From Ahaetulla prasina (Eukaryota > Chordata > Lepidosauria > Squamata > Colubridae), in assembly GCF_028640845.1 (NCBI RefSeq), contig NC_080540.1, positions 93,756,061 to 93,820,060 of the forward strand: a stretch of DNA of 64,000 nucleotides, written 5' to 3'. The position numbers were made by a program, and so were the translations under genes. The notes under the pieces were generated by a model. It worked only from the letters and a program-made list of their open reading frames with translations, ran no database searches and had not been told where the DNA came from. Shown here one piece after another: positions 10,746-23,094 of the stretch. Positions within the stretch are counted from its first letter, which is position 1. The number at the start of each line of letters is the position of its first letter.

Positions 10746-13090
10746 CGTGTCATTTCTCATAGGTCCTCCTGAATAGCTCAATTTTCAAAAGTCGCCAGAT
10801 GTGGGTGTAGGGCATGATTTCCACTGGGAGGCTATTTCTTCAGATTTTGTCTCAGCAGTATTTCTTCTACTGCATGGTAAAAGTCTACTTTTCCTAATGC
10901 CTTTTATCACATTGCCTGGAATTTCTTGTTGAATATATAGATATCATAGAAATCAAATGAATAAATGAACAAACAAAACAATACCTTTCATGACAAATCT
11001 TCAGCCTACAGATTTCTAACTTCATTTTCTAGATTTTACCTCAAAATATGAAGTATAATTAAAAATTTATTTTTAAAGTACTAAAATATCCCAAACAAAT
11101 ATCAAGGGAAATAATTACTAGTAATCAAACAATTATAGCTTTTGCTTTGTATTATAAAAACAAAGGATTATTTTTATTGTCTTAATTTTTAAATTAGTAA
11201 TTTTTAAATGAGTAACTGGAATCAAACTGATACTGTAAATATGACTATTACATTATTAATCATAAATATTATCACTGGAAGGCAAAGTCACAAAATTCTG
11301 CCTTGCTTATTTTGATCATATTATGCAATCAATGCCACTGGAAAAGACAGTTGTGTTTGGAACAGTCATCAGTAAAAGGAAACAAGATTGCCAAAAACAC
11401 ATAATTGAATAGATAGCATCATCAGGTCCTGACACTGTTGGCAGGCATTAAAAAGACAAGATTTTGTCATCTGGATGTGTGGCAGAGACCATGGCATGAT
11501 TCTGTTGATTTGTTGTGATTTTTTTTAACTTTGGCTACTGATTACATGTGTGTCTGTTATATTGTTATATGTTGCTGTGATGTTTTTAACTTTTATTAGC
11601 TACCTAGATTTATGAATCTGACATGGGCGGCCATATAAATTGATATAATACATAAAATTATGTATAAATATACATTTTAGAATTCTCCAAAGACAGTATC
11701 AAGACCTTTAGAGCTGGAAAGTACTATATTTTTGTAACATCTGATAATATTGCTATTCATTTCTAGCTGGAAATGTCTTTGAATAACAGGACTAAAAATC
11801 AGAAGGGTTGATTGACTGCCATGTTATAAAATATCCTATTTGTGGCACATCTTGAAAAATAAAATAAAAGCTTCTTAATAAGAATCTTTGCAACATGCAA
11901 CATAAACATTTTTGTGAGTTTCTCCTCTCCTGGAGTTTTCAGGGACTACAAGAGGTTCTGGGACTTCAAGATGTATACCTCTTTTCTAATATTTGGTAAT
12001 GATACCAGTAATTTCTCTAGTGAGTCTGTCTATTTCCATCCATAAATTACATTCCTATATTGTGCCTGTGCCATTCTCATTTGATTTACGACTTCAAATT
12101 CATAGAGATGGAATGAAATGTCATTTCCCAGTCATTCTTTCTGACAAGATGGAAGCATCATTTTTCTGAGCAAAACTGATTCTCAATTTCCCAGCAAAAA
12201 GAATAAATTAAGCAGATGGTTAAAGTATCAGTACAAATGGTTTTCACTTTGTTACCATCAACCTTGGCTATACATCTATTTGATTGTAATAAAAGGGCAA
12301 GATTAGATAAAGTCCTGATCAACAGGGATCTCCAGATCTAGCTCAGAAATAGTATACCTCACTGCTTAGCTCCTTTATTAACTAAATGTCAAATTCACCT
12401 TAGCATTGCTAAGGGCCCCTCGGCCTCCAGAAGCTACTTTCTTCTTCGACAAATCAGGCATGACATTAATTGTAGCAAGGTAGTCATGATTGGTTGCGCA
12501 AAGAGCAGCCGCAGGAAAGGCTATGCAATACGAAGGTTTTCTCCAGATGTGAGAGAAGTTTTAGTTTTGAAAGCAAATGTTGATCTAGCTTTGAGAAGGA
12601 GGAAGAAGGCACTTAATTCATCATAGGAGAAAAGATTTTCCTTAGTCTAAGAAGTAAACTCCTCTTAATTTTGTTTGTTAAAGGGAGGGGGGATTAAGAG
12701 AAAGTCTGACATATTTTCATGATCTTGTTATATTTTCTTACAAAAATGAAGAGCATTCCTGTAATACCATGATGCTGCTATGTCTTGATCTTGCCTATTT
12801 CAAAGAGCTGGGTACCATTCTGTATTACCTCAGCCAAGTTTACCTTCTTTGAAATGGAAGTAGCAGCTTCAGAAGTCATAGATATATAAGACATTAATCC
12901 TATGAGTTGCATTTCTATACTTACAGCCTCTATTTCAATTTCAATATGAGTTTAGATACATAAATGCCGATTTTCATCTTGTACATATGGTATGTAGATA
13001 CAAGAAAATAGCTTGATAAGGTTTTAATCACCAACATCATCATAATTAACTTCCCACATCAGAAATGGCTTTGCATTTAAGGGATTTGGG
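10746..13090. other. mostly unassigned DNA with one old LINE-like tail
   Basis: Only 11455-11660 looks repetitive; it ends 'gacatgggcggccatataaat', as L2-like tails do. Around 12345-12560 the GC content rises and the minus strand stays open for about 50 codons. I could not identify a product. The rest is AT-rich without features. Confidence 0.45.
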
Positions 13091-14308
13091 AAACAAAATT
13101 GGGAAACAAAAGTGACAAAATTAGTAGACCAGAGGAATGCTGTTGATATAATTTACTTGGACTTCAGTAAAGCATTTGATAAAGTAGACCATAACCTACT
13201 ACTAAATAAAGTAGAAAAATGTGGGTTAGACACCACCAGATGGATTTGTAACAGGCTGACCAACTGCACTCAATGTGTAGTCCTCAATGGAACTACGTCC
13301 ACATGGAGGGAAGTATGCAGTGGAGTACCCCAAGGCTCTGTTTTAGGCCCAGTACTCTTCAACATCTTTATCAATGACTTGGACAAGGGGATAGATGGGG
13401 AATTCATCAAATTTGCAGATGACACCAAGCTGGTAGGAATAGCCAACACTCCAGAAGATAGGCTCAAGATACAGAAGGATCTTGACAGACTTGAATATTG
13501 GGTGCTAGCTAATAAAATGAAATTCAACAGTGAAAAAAGTAAGGTTCTACATTTAGGCAAAAAAACAAAACAAAACAAAATGCACAGGTACTGTATATGT
13601 GGTACCTTGCTCAATAGTAGTACCTGTGAGAGGAATCTTGGAGTCCTAGTGGACAACCATTTAGATATGAGCCAGCAGTGTGCAGCAGCTGCTAAAAAAG
13701 GCAACACAGTTCTGGGCTTCATAAACAGAGCGATAGAATCAAGATCACGTGAAGTATTAATACCATTTTATAATGCCTTGGTAAGACCACACTTGGAATA
13801 CTGTATTCAGTTTTGGTCGCCACGATGTAAAAAAGATGCTGAGACTCTAGAAACAGTGCAGAGAAGAGCAACAAAGATGATTAGGGGACTGGAGGCTAAA
13901 ACATATGAAGAACGGTTGCAGGAACTGGGTATGTCTAGTTTAATGAAAAGAAGGACTAGGGGAGACAGGATAGCAGTGTTCCAATATCTCAGGGGTTGCC
14001 ACATAGAAGAGGGAGTCGGGCTGTTCTCCAAAGCACCTGAGGGTAGAACAAGAAGCAATGAGTGGAAACTAATCAAGGAAAGAAGCAACTTAGAACTAAG
14101 GAGAAATTTCCTGACAGTTAAGAACAATCAGTAAGTGGAACAACTTGCCTGCAGAAGTTGTAAATGCTCCAACACTGGAAATTTTTAAGAAAATGTTGGA
14201 TAACCATCTGTCTGAGATGGTGTAGGATTTCCTGCCTGGGCAGGGGGTTGGATTAGAAGGCTTCCAAGGTCCCTTCCAACTCTGTTGTTGTTATTATTAT
14301 TATTAAAC
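13091..14308 (+). mobile_element. CR1 LINE, 5'-truncated, long open frame
   Basis: Starts inside the reverse transcriptase and runs to the CR1 3' end 'cccttccaactctgttgttg', followed by an ATT repeat. CR1 inserts are usually 5' truncated like this. The related minus-strand copy at 46945-47930 ends in the same 3' words. Confidence 0.93.
13112..14134 (+). pseudogene. CR1 reverse transcriptase, C-terminal 340 codons
   Basis: The frame covers palm motif A 'IIYLDFSKAFDKVDH' (about residues 13-27), 'GVPQGSVLGPVLFNIFIND' (71-89), catalytic 'FADDTKL' (101-107) and the thumb and C-terminal region with 'NKMKFNSEKSKVLHLG' and 'RPHLEYCIQFWSPRCKKDA'. This is the CR1 arrangement. The endonuclease and the polymerase fingers are missing, so the Met at 13112 is an internal codon and not a true start. 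The normal C-terminus ('KWNNLPAEV'-like) lies downstream in another frame, so a frameshift near 14125 ends the product early. It is probably not functional. Confidence 0.9.
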
Positions 14309-15920
14309 ATGTTTTTCACCCTTTGGTATGTACAGAAAGACATGTAAATACATTAAAGCTACAAATGTATTATAGGTCAGCCAAATATAGTTTCTAATGC
14401 AAACATGAAAGCAAATGTATCCTTTATTCTGGATAAACAAGATATGAAAGTGTGCTTTGTAGTTGCATTCTTATTGCTTGCCATTATGTGGCACTTTTAT
14501 CTTGTACTGAAACAACCATTTCAACCATGGATCAACTAATGGAAAAAGTATATTTCTTCTTTTTAGCACTTTTCCCTATAGCAAACTCAAGTAATTAAAA
14601 TAGGGGAAACTCTTTCTTGATTCATGTTCGTATCAACTTCACCCTGGATTTGAAAATGTGGGGGGAAGGTTGAAGATAGAATGTAAATTTAGTTCCATTT
14701 CATTTCATATACTGCACTCATGTATTATTTTCTATCAATTTTTTAAAACTCCATCCCTTCCTTGTAGAAATCCCTCTCTTGATCCCTTGGAGATTTGAAG
14801 CATGAGCCAATTCAAATGCTTCTGGGTTCACAGATCATATTATGTATATTATAAGGTCCCAACAGGAACAAGATACTTGAAGGATTTAAAACAATAACGA
14901 TGTTCTAGTCCCAGAATGCAGTTCTACTTAAATCCTTAATAATATTGTCTTATGATTTATGTTTAGCTTGCCATTATCTTATTCCTTCCAAAATGAATTG
15001 TACTACAAATTACCATCCTTTGTTGTAATTGATGAAGAAGCCAAGAAGCACAGCAAAAATCCATATAGCTTATAGGATCTAACACGAGATATGTGAATTA
15101 AATGAAGTGGTCTTCAAATATTTAAGAATATCTTTAGACATGTCAGATACATGTCTAGGTATTCAAATACTAAAATAGGAAATAACTAACATTACATTAG
15201 CAGCAACTGTTAGTGCAGCTATGTGAGAAGACTGACAATGAATGAGAAAATGTTATAAGCCACAAAATTGCATGCTGTCACCCGCTTGAGGTGATAATGT
15301 TTCCAAGATAAACTTTCCGTAAGCTTGAACAGCATTTGAATTTGAAAGAGCTTGTTAGCGTAGTCAATAAAAAATAAAAATATAAATAGGATAAGTATGA
15401 TAAAAACACAATATACTAGTTTGGTGGAGGCACTACTAATCAACAATAATAGATGCAGTGAGTCAAGGACTGCAAAGTCAGTTAATGTCTACAGAGAATA
15501 TCCATTAATTCAATTTTGTCATAACAGGGGGAGGAGAGGGGGGAAGAGCATAAACTAAAATATTACTGTCTATTTTTACCACAGACTATTCCTCATAAGT
15601 ACTCTTTGATATACTTATCAATCTTTTTAATTGTGTTTATAAAATGACAATCTAATTTGAGTTCAACGTGAAGAAGCCTGCTTAACTGTCCTATTGATGC
15701 TGTTGACAGAGATTTGCTAAGTTTTCAAATAAGGACCATTGCATTTTCTTTTTTGCTAAGATATATGAACAAACTTCTTGAAATTTGTCATGTTGCACAC
15801 AACAATGCAATAAGGATACAGTCAATTTATTAGCAGAATATGACGATTGTCAGCAATGACAACTGTTCTCAACTTTTACAATAATGGTAAGATTAAGAAA
15901 CAGAGATGTATTCATAGAAC
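14309..15920. other. no gene or clear repeat seen
   Basis: About 1.6 kb of AT-rich sequence after the CR1. A hydrophobic minus-strand frame at 15219-15446 is explained by its T-rich composition. Confidence 0.5.
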
Positions 15921-15921
15921 C

Positions 15922-16130
15922 ATTTTGGTGCAGTGATTAAGGCAAAGATATGGAGAATCATGAGTTCTAGTCCCACTTTAGCCACGATCCTGCAGGTTAA
16001 CCTTGAGTCAGTTACTCTCTCTCAGATCTAGAAAGTCGGCAATGGCAAACCACTTCCAAGACCATTTCAGGGACTTGCAAGAATCAAAAACTGATTTAAA
16101 GGCACCAAATATCCATATCCATATCCAGAA
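15922..16130 (+). mobile_element. old tRNA-derived SINE
   Basis: The head 'ggtgcagtgattaaggc' and a B-box-like 'gagttctagtccc' suggest a tRNA origin. The body has 'ggcaatggcaaaccacttcc', a phrase common in tetrapod SINE bodies. It is diverged, with no clear target duplication found. It differs from the SINE family at 4231 and 28804. Confidence 0.6.
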
Positions 16131-16455
16131 GCATGCATAGACAATAGGATGTTTCACAATCCATAAATAACTAACTATATAGTTGTTGATAGGAAGGGTA
16201 ATGCATTAAGGAATGAAACATTTCAACTTAATTTGAATATCCAAATTATCCAAAAGATATGTTAATGCAGAATAGCATAGAAAGTTACAGCTAATTATGC
16301 CATTTTCCCATTAGTTAATATTTATTTGCTAAATTGATATGCTACCAAACAGAGGATTAAACAGAACTGATTAAAAATGGGTTTTAAAATTAAGAGAAAA
16401 AAGCAAAACATATTGTTTTTTATTAAGAATTATGTAATTAAAACTGTGTTATGAA

Positions 16456-16535
16456 TAGAATAGAATAGAATAGAATAGAATAGAATAGAATAGAATAGAA
16501 TAGAATAGAATACAATACAATACAATAGAATAGAA
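16456..16535. repeat. AATAG pentamer microsatellite
   Basis: About 15 units of AATAG (TTCTA on the other strand), with some ATACA variants. It sits exactly at the 3' end of a Snake1 LINE, as expected for microsatellite seeding by that family in snakes. Confidence 0.95.
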
Positions 16536-16663
16536 TTTTTTATTGGCCAAGTGTGATTGGACACACAAGGAATTTGTCTTGGTGCATATGCTCTCAGTGT
16601 ACATAAAAGAAAAGATACGTTCATCAAGAATCATAAGGTACAACACTTAATGATAGTCATAGG

Positions 16664-16987
16664 GCAGTGGTGAAGTCTAAATTTCTTTACTACCGGTTCT
16701 GTGGGCGTGGCTTGGTGGGCATGTCTTGGTGGAGGAGACATGTGGCTGGGTGGGCGTGGCTATGTAACCATGTGATTGGGGGATCAAAAGAGAGAAACTC
16801 ACTAACAATATCCTGCTGGAGCAGGGTTGGACTAGATTACTTCCAGGTCCCTTCCAGCCCTGGATTATCCTCTGAAGCTGCGTCTAGTGCCAGGTTTGTA
16901 GTCTGTCTCCCTTCCTTCCTTCCTTCCTTCCTTCCTTCCTTCCTTCCTTCCTTCCTTCCTTCCTTCCTTCCTTCCTTCCCTCCCATC

Positions 16988-17027
<40 letters not shown>

Positions 17028-17456
17028 AACAAAAACAAAAACACCTCCTGTTTTTTGCCTAGCAGGCTTCTGGGACACCTCCACCCCTAAAAAAAAGGCT
17101 CCAACAATCGCGCACCACAGCTGTGATCATCAGAGCCTTTTTTTTACCTTTTAAAAGCACTTTTTTACTACTGATTCGGGTGAATAGGTTGTAATAAATT
17201 CTTTTAAAAGTAAAAACAAAGGCTCTGATGATTGTGCGCCACAGCTGTGATCTTCGGAGTCTTTTTTTACTTTTAAAATCACAACTGTGACGAGCGATCA
17301 TCAGAGCCTTTTTTTTACCTTTTAAAAGCAGGACGTAATGACACCTGGGCGGGTGGGTGGAGCCTCATGCTGCCATCGCTACCGGTTCTCCGAATCACCT
17401 GCCACAATTCCTACTGGATCATTCGATCCGGTCAAAACCGGGAGCATTTCACCCCC
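16664..17456. mobile_element. hAT-type MITE, 793 bp, in Snake1 3' region
   Basis: Flanked by a perfect 8-bp duplication, gtcatagg (16656-16663 and 17457-17464). The ends read 'gcagtggtgaagtc' and 'gagcatttcaccccc'. The interior has an expanded CTTC run, a CT run and palindromic units built on 'gatcatcagagcc' and 'ttttaaaagca'. The same internal units and ends are found at 25824-26475 and about 45690-46535, so these are three members of one family. No transposase is encoded. Confidence 0.93.
16909..17024. repeat. CTTC tetramer and CT dimer microsatellites
   Basis: A run of about 17 CTTC units (16909-16979), then about 17 CT units (16990-17024), inside the hAT MITE. Open frames crossing it are low-complexity artefacts. 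Confidence 0.95.
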
Positions 17457-17739
17457 GTCATAGGCTACAAATAAGCAATCAAATCATATTAGGAAACAGT
17501 CAATATAAATCGGATACAAGCAACAAAGTTATAGTCATACAGTCATGAGTGGAAGGAGATGGGTGATGGGAACAATGAGAAGATTAATAATAGTGCAGAC
17601 TTAGTAAATAGCTTGACAGTGTTGAGGGAATTATTTATTTAGAAGAGCGATGGCGTTTGGGAAAAAAATGTTCTTGTGTCTAATTTTTCTGGTGGGCAGT
17701 GCTCTATAGCGTCATTTTGAGGGTAGAAGTTGAAACAGT

Positions 17740-18270
17740 TTATGTCCAGAATATTTTTACAGCCCTCTTTTTGACTGGTGTAGTATACAGGTCCTCAATG
17801 GAAGGCAGGTTGGCAGCAATTGTTTTTTCCCCAGTTCTAATTATCCTCTGAAGTCTGTGTCTGTCTTGTTTGGTTGCAGAACCAAACCAGACAGTTATAG
17901 AGGTGCAGAAGATAGACTCAATAATGCCTCTGTAGAACTGTATCAGCAGCTCCTTGGGCAGTTTGAGCTTTCTGAGTTGGTGAAGAAAGAACATTCTTTG
18001 TTTTGCTTTTTTGATGACATTTTTGATGTTATGTGTCCATTTTAGATCTTGTGATATGGTGGAACCTAGAAATTTAAAGGTCTCTACTGTTGGTATTTTC
18101 CTGTTTAGCATTGTAGGGGGTGGAAGTATGGAAGGGTTTCTCCTAAAATCTACCACCATTTTTATGGTTTTGAGTATGTTCAGTTCCAGATTGTTCCGGT
18201 CACACCATGAGGCTAGTTGTTCAACCTCCCATCTGTACGCGGATTCATCATTGTCTTGAATTAATGACAT
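17740..18270 (-). pseudogene. Snake1/L3 LINE reverse transcriptase C-terminal fragment
   Basis: A minus-strand frame of 176 codons starting just after the catalytic Asp pair (first residues 'SLIQDNDESAYR') and covering the thumb and C-terminal part: 'VETFKFLGSTISQDLKW' and 'IQFYRGIIESIFCTSITVWF'. It aligns throughout with the plus-strand frame at 5323-5976 and reads further at the C-terminus ('TTPVKKRAVKIFWT'), where the other copy has a stop. Palm, fingers and endonuclease are lost by 5' truncation. Confidence 0.88.
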
Positions 18271-18409
18271 TGAATGAAATTAAAAGGACATTGTAGAGTG
18301 GAAGAAGTTACAATTGTCATTTTGGGGAGAATTTCTGTGATAAAGATGAATATTTTGCCTGGCCTACAATAATGTTCTGTTTTAGACCACACCCGTTTTG
18401 GCAAGTGAT

Positions 18410-19430
18410 GCAGCATTTAAACAGTGGTAAAAAGATGTATCTAAGTTTGTATGACAAGGGAACAAGCCACAAGTCATAAATAAGGTGTTACAAGATGCAG
18501 ACGAAAGAAAATTTACCTTATCTGAAATTGTATTTTGATGTTTGTTTAATTAATTGGATGAAAGAGTGGATGCTGCTTAGAAATACAAGACTTTTAGAAT
18601 TAGAAAGATATGACCTGAAATTTGGGGGGATGGACAAGATAACTTGGTACAAGATAACCAAGGTTAAGTGGATTTCAAAAAACAGCATGCTTGGCTTGCC
18701 ACATTGAGAATATCTAGGTTGTGCCCAAACCTTGTGGCTCTCAGCACAAGAATCATTTTATAGATGAGAAATAATAGGCAAACACAAATGATTACATTAC
18801 ACAATGTGAGATACTAGAACTCTTTCAAGGGGAATACAGAATAAAATCAAAATAACTGATGGGAAAGGAACACAGTTGTTAATGGTTTTCCTTTTTATAG
18901 TTATCAGAAAGATTCAAACTAGAGAAATGAATGTATGGTATGGAATACTGTAAGACTGACTTTGAAATGGAATTGTATACAAATATGATTGCTAAAATGT
19001 ATAAACTTTATTGAAATTTGAAAAAAAAGAAAAGAGACAGTATACATACTGAAGTGGACTAAATTTTTGGTTATAAAATATAGATGGAACAAAGCAAAAT
19101 ATGTGGTTGAAAGGACTGCAATTAACACTATTATAATATGAAAAAGAAATAAATAAAATAATGTATCATTGGTACATTACACTAGAAATATTATCTAGAA
19201 TGTTACCCAAGAAGGGCAATTTTATTATGTTTTGTATTGTGTAAAAAAGCTAGAAAATAACAGTATCTATGTTTACCGGGACTTTTTGGGTTTGTAACTT
19301 TTTGTTTAAAAAAAGAAAATGTATGATTTATGCTTTTAATGATTAGGTAGGATAGATTATAGGAAAATTTTTAGAGAATGAGATAAATTTATAATTGTAA
19401 TTATTAATATTTAAAGAAGACTGAGTCACT
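18410..19430 (+). mobile_element. L1-clade LINE relic, ORF2 C-terminal region and 3' tail
   Basis: Translations in different frames read 'LYFDVCLINWMKEWMLL' and 'LLELERYDLKFG' near 18525-18625, then 'LWLSAQE' near 18730, then 'IAKMYKLYWNLKKK' near 18990. This is the order of motifs after the reverse transcriptase in vertebrate L1 ORF2. Many frameshifts are present. A T/A-rich untranslated tail follows. Confidence 0.65.
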
Positions 19431-20070
19431 TTAAATCTTTTTTTTTCTTCTTTTCTATTTTTCTGCTACTCTTTTTCTTTTCTTTTTTTGCACATTTAGT
19501 TTTTTCTTTCATTTTCTCCTTCCCCTTTTCTTTTTTGATCTATTTCAGTTTGTATTAGTCTTATTCTTGTGTTTAAAATTTTCAATATTATTATAAACCC
19601 CAGCTTTCCAAAAATGATTAAAGTAAACTAAGGGTCCCAAAAAGGCATTTATCTTGAATCAAGGAAAGGCAAGCAATAACATGTGAAGTAAGGCAAAAGT
19701 TGTAATAGTTCAACTTGCCAAAACACATCACTATGTGTTTCAGTGATAAAAGGTCAGTATTTCCTTTTTTCTCACCTGGGACAGGAAGACCAATGACACA
19801 AGGAAACTGGATTAAACAAAACATTATTTCATATTGTTTGGTGTTCTTCAGCTATGGCTCGAGAGATTATTAAGCTTTCCAATCTTCCAGAAACAATTTT
19901 CAGCTAGGTGAAAATAAACAAAAGTATCTTCTTGGCTTTGAGAATTATTGCTACTACCTTTTATCGGCAGAAAATCATAAAAGGTTCCAGAAGCAAAAAA
20001 TAATTGATTGGAAGCATCTAAATGAGAGAATGTAATACTTAAATGATTGTATTACACAGCAGGGGACTAG
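19431..20070. other. no gene or clear repeat seen
   Basis: T-rich runs at 19436-19560, then ordinary AT-rich sequence. No coding signal. Confidence 0.5.
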
Positions 20071-20071
20071 A

Positions 20072-20312
20072 ATTCAGGTGCGCAGGACTGGATTAGATTT
20101 TTTAGTTTTTTAAATTTTAAATTTTAAATTTTGTACTGATTTTAATTGGTTTTGTTATTTTTAGTTAAATTGGCCGGTTAAATATTTCATTTTAAAATTA
20201 TTTTAAATTTATTGTCTATCTATGTATTTTAATAAGGCTGTACACCGCCCTGAGTCCTTCGGGAGAAGGGCGGTCTAGAAATTTAATTAATAAAATAAAT
20301 AAAAATAATAAA
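20072..20312 (+). mobile_element. L2-clade LINE 3' untranslated fragment
   Basis: Begins with 'gtgcgcaggactgg' and ends 'ccgccctgagtccttcgg' plus an AATAAA-rich tail. The same end is seen at 23290-23520, 53665-53904 and 55360-55600. Only the 3' UTR and the last codons are left. Confidence 0.85.
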
Positions 20313-20688
20313 TTTTGATCTGTTTAGGTGCTTCAAATATATTGTTCTCTTTTCTTTTTACTAATTTATATACTGTCTACATGCAATGATGGGCAACTGT
20401 CATGCTGTCTAAGTTCATAATACTGTAAATTTAAAACACACATGGATAAATCATTTTATAGCAAGAAATTTGCATTAAAAATTATATTTTAGGCATAATA
20501 TTTCAAAAATCCCCATCATGGATTACTGCCTTGTCGTGGCGAAGGGGCTTGCGTAGCTCAATGAAGCTATGAGCTATGCCGTGCAGGGACAGCCAAGATG
20601 GACAGGTCATAGCAGAGAGTTCTGACAAAACATAACCCACTGGAGAAGGAAATGGCAACCCACTCCAGTATCTTTGCCATGAAAACCC

Positions 20689-21289
20689 ATGGACAGTACA
20701 AAAAGGAAAAAAGATATGATGCCGGAAGATGAACCCCTCAGGTCGGAAGGTGTCCAATATGCTACTGGGGAAGAGCGGAGGGCTAGTACTAGTAGCGCCA
20801 GAAAGAATGAAGCGACTGGGCCAAAGCAGAAAGGATGCACAGCTGTGGATGTATCTGGTGGTGAAAGGAAAGTCCAATGCTGTAAAGATTTTTTCTCCAT
20901 AGGAACCTGGAATGTAAGATCCATGATCAAGGCAAGCTGGATGTGGTCAAACAAGAGATGACAAAACTGAACACTGACATCTTAGGAATCAGCGAACTAA
21001 AGTGACAGGAATGGGCGAATTTAATTCAGATGACCATCAGGTATACTATTGTGGGCAAGAATCCCTCAGAAGAAATGGAGTAGCCTTCATAATCAATAAA
21101 AGAGTAGGAAAAGCAATACTGGGATACAATCCCCAAAATGACAGAATGATCTCAGTCCAAATCCAAGGAAAACCATTCAATATCACAATAGTTCAAGTCT
21201 ATGCCCCAACCACTGGTTCTGAAGAAGATGAAATTGACCGGTTCTATGAAGCCCTACAGCACCTGATAGAATTAACACCAAAAAAATGA
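20689..21289 (+). pseudogene. Bov-B endonuclease domain, frameshifted
   Basis: Two frames together cover the apurinic-type endonuclease of Bov-B. 20689-20961 ends with 'FFSIGTWNVRSMIKA'. 21002-21289 holds 'NGVAFIINKRVGKAILGY' and 'ITIVQVYAPTTGSEEDE'. Single-base losses near 20930 and 21005, relative to the copy at 36200-36400, break the frame. The usual role is nicking target DNA to prime reverse transcription; this copy cannot do so as one protein. Confidence 0.85.
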
Positions 21290-21517
21290 TGTCCTTATCA
21301 TCATAGGAGATTGGAATGCTAAAGTAGAAAGCCAAAAGATAATCGGAATAACAGGCAAGTTTGGCCTTGGAATACAAAATGAAGCAGGGCACACAGGCTG
21401 ATAGAATTCTGTCAAGATAATACAATGGTCATAGCAAACACTCTTTTCCAACAACCTAAGACATGACTCTACACATGGACATCACCAGATGGTCAACACA
21501 GAAATCAGATTGACTAT

Positions 21518-23089
21518 GTGCTCTGCAGCCAAAGATGGAGAAGCTGTATACAGTCAGTAAAAACAAGACCAGGAGCTGGCTGTGGCTCAGACCATGAGCT
21601 TCTTCTTGCAAAATTTAGGTTTAAACTGAAGAAAGTAGGGAAAAGCACCAGGCCACTCAGGTATGAACTAAATCATATCCCTGATGAATATACAGTAGAG
21701 GCGACAAATAGATTTAAAGAATTAGATCTAATAGACAGAGTGCCTGATGAACTATGGACAGAGGTTTGCAACATTGTACAAGAGGTAGCAACTAAAACCA
21801 TTCCAAAGAAAAAGAAATGCAAGAAAGCAAAATGGCTGTCTGAGGAAGCTCTGCAAATAGCTGAGGAAAGAAGGGAAGCGAAAGGCAAGGGAGAAAGATA
21901 TACCCAGTTGAATGCAGAATTCCAGAGAATAGCTAGAAGAGATAACGCATTCTTAAATGAACAGTGCAAAGAAATAGAAGAAAACAATAGAATAGGGAGG
22001 ACCAGATATCTATTCAAGAAAATTGGAGATATGAAGGGAATGTTTCATGCAAAGATGGGCGTGATAAAGGACCAAAACAGCAGGGACCTAACATTGGCAG
22101 AAGAGATTAGGAAGAGGTGGCAAAATTACACAGAAGAACTATACAAGAATGATCTTAACATCCCTGATAACCACGATGGAGTAGTCACTGACCTTGAGCC
22201 AGACATCCTTGAATGTGAAGTCAAATGGACTTTAGGAAATCTGAGCAACAACAAAGCTAGTGGAGGAGATAGTATTCCAGCTGAGCTATTCAAAATCTTA
22301 AAAGACGATGCAGTAAAAGTGCTACACCCAATTTGTCAGCAAATTTGGAAAACTCAACAATGGCCACAGGATTGGAAAAGGTCAGTTTACATTTCAATTC
22401 CAAAGAAAGGCAATGCCAAAGAATGTTCAAACTATCGCACCATTGCACTCATTTCACATGCTAGTAAGGTTATGCTTAAAATCCTACAAGCTAGGCTCCA
22501 ACAGTATGTGGATCAGGAACTACCAGAAGTACAATCAGGATTTAGAAGAGGCAGAGGAACTAGAGATCAAATTGCCAACATATGCTGGATCATGGAGAAA
22601 GCTAGGGAGTTCCAGAAAAACATCTACTTCTGCTTCATTGACTATGCTAAAGCCTTTGATTGTGTGGATCACAACAAATTGTGGCAAGTTCTTAAAGAGA
22701 TGGGAGTACCAGACCATCTCATTTGTCTCTTGAGAAACCTGTATGCGGGTCAAAAAGCAACAGTGAGAACTGGACACGGAATCACTGATTGGTTCAAAAT
22801 TGGGAAAGGAGTCCTGCAAGGCTGTATACTATCACCCTGCCTATTTAACTTATATGCAGAACACATCATGAGAAAGGCGGGGCTAGATGAATCAGAAATT
22901 GGAATTAAGATTGCCGGAAGAAATATCAACAACCTCAGATATGCAGATGATACCACTCTAATGGCAGAAAGTGAAGAGGAACTAAAGAGCCTCTTGATGC
23001 GGGTGAAGGAGGAGAGTGCAAAAGTTGGCTTGAAACTCAACATTAAGAAAACTAAAATCATGGCATCCGGCCCTCTCAATTCCTGGTAG
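21518..23089 (+). pseudogene. Bov-B ORF: endonuclease end plus reverse transcriptase, 523 codons
   Basis: The frame starts at the end of the endonuclease, with the catalytic 'SDHELL' at residues 24-29. A lysine-rich linker follows, then the reverse transcriptase: 'YRTIALISHASKVMLKILQA', 'SGFRRGRGTRDQI' (340-352), motif A 'FIDYAKAFD' with Asp375, 'GVLQGCILSPCLFNLYAEHI' (431-450) and catalytic 'YADD' (475-478). It ends 'MASGPLNSW' followed by TAG. The same TAG follows the same residues in the copy at 39036. In known Bov-B the protein continues here, so the stop removes the C-terminal domain. The Met at 21518 is an in-frame internal codon. Confidence 0.93.
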
Positions 23090-23094
23090 ATAGA

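Larger units (their letters stand above)
16456..18268 (-). mobile_element. Snake1/L3-type CR1 LINE (minus), split by a hAT MITE
   Basis: On the minus strand it runs from 18268 (inside the reverse transcriptase) through the 3' untranslated region to an expanded AATAG tail at 16456-16535. The untranslated region is interrupted at 16664-17456 by a hAT MITE; its two halves, 16536-16663 and 17457-17740, match the uninterrupted copy at 6150-6400. Confidence 0.92.

Noticed and set aside
15219..15446. Hydrophobic 75-codon minus frame resembling a membrane protein
   Set aside because: T-rich codons in AT-rich DNA give Phe/Ile/Leu by composition; no motif and no neighbour supports it.
16667..17084. 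Plus and minus frames with Pro-Ser-Phe-Leu or Glu-Arg-Glu repeats
   Set aside because: Translations of the CTTC and CT microsatellites.
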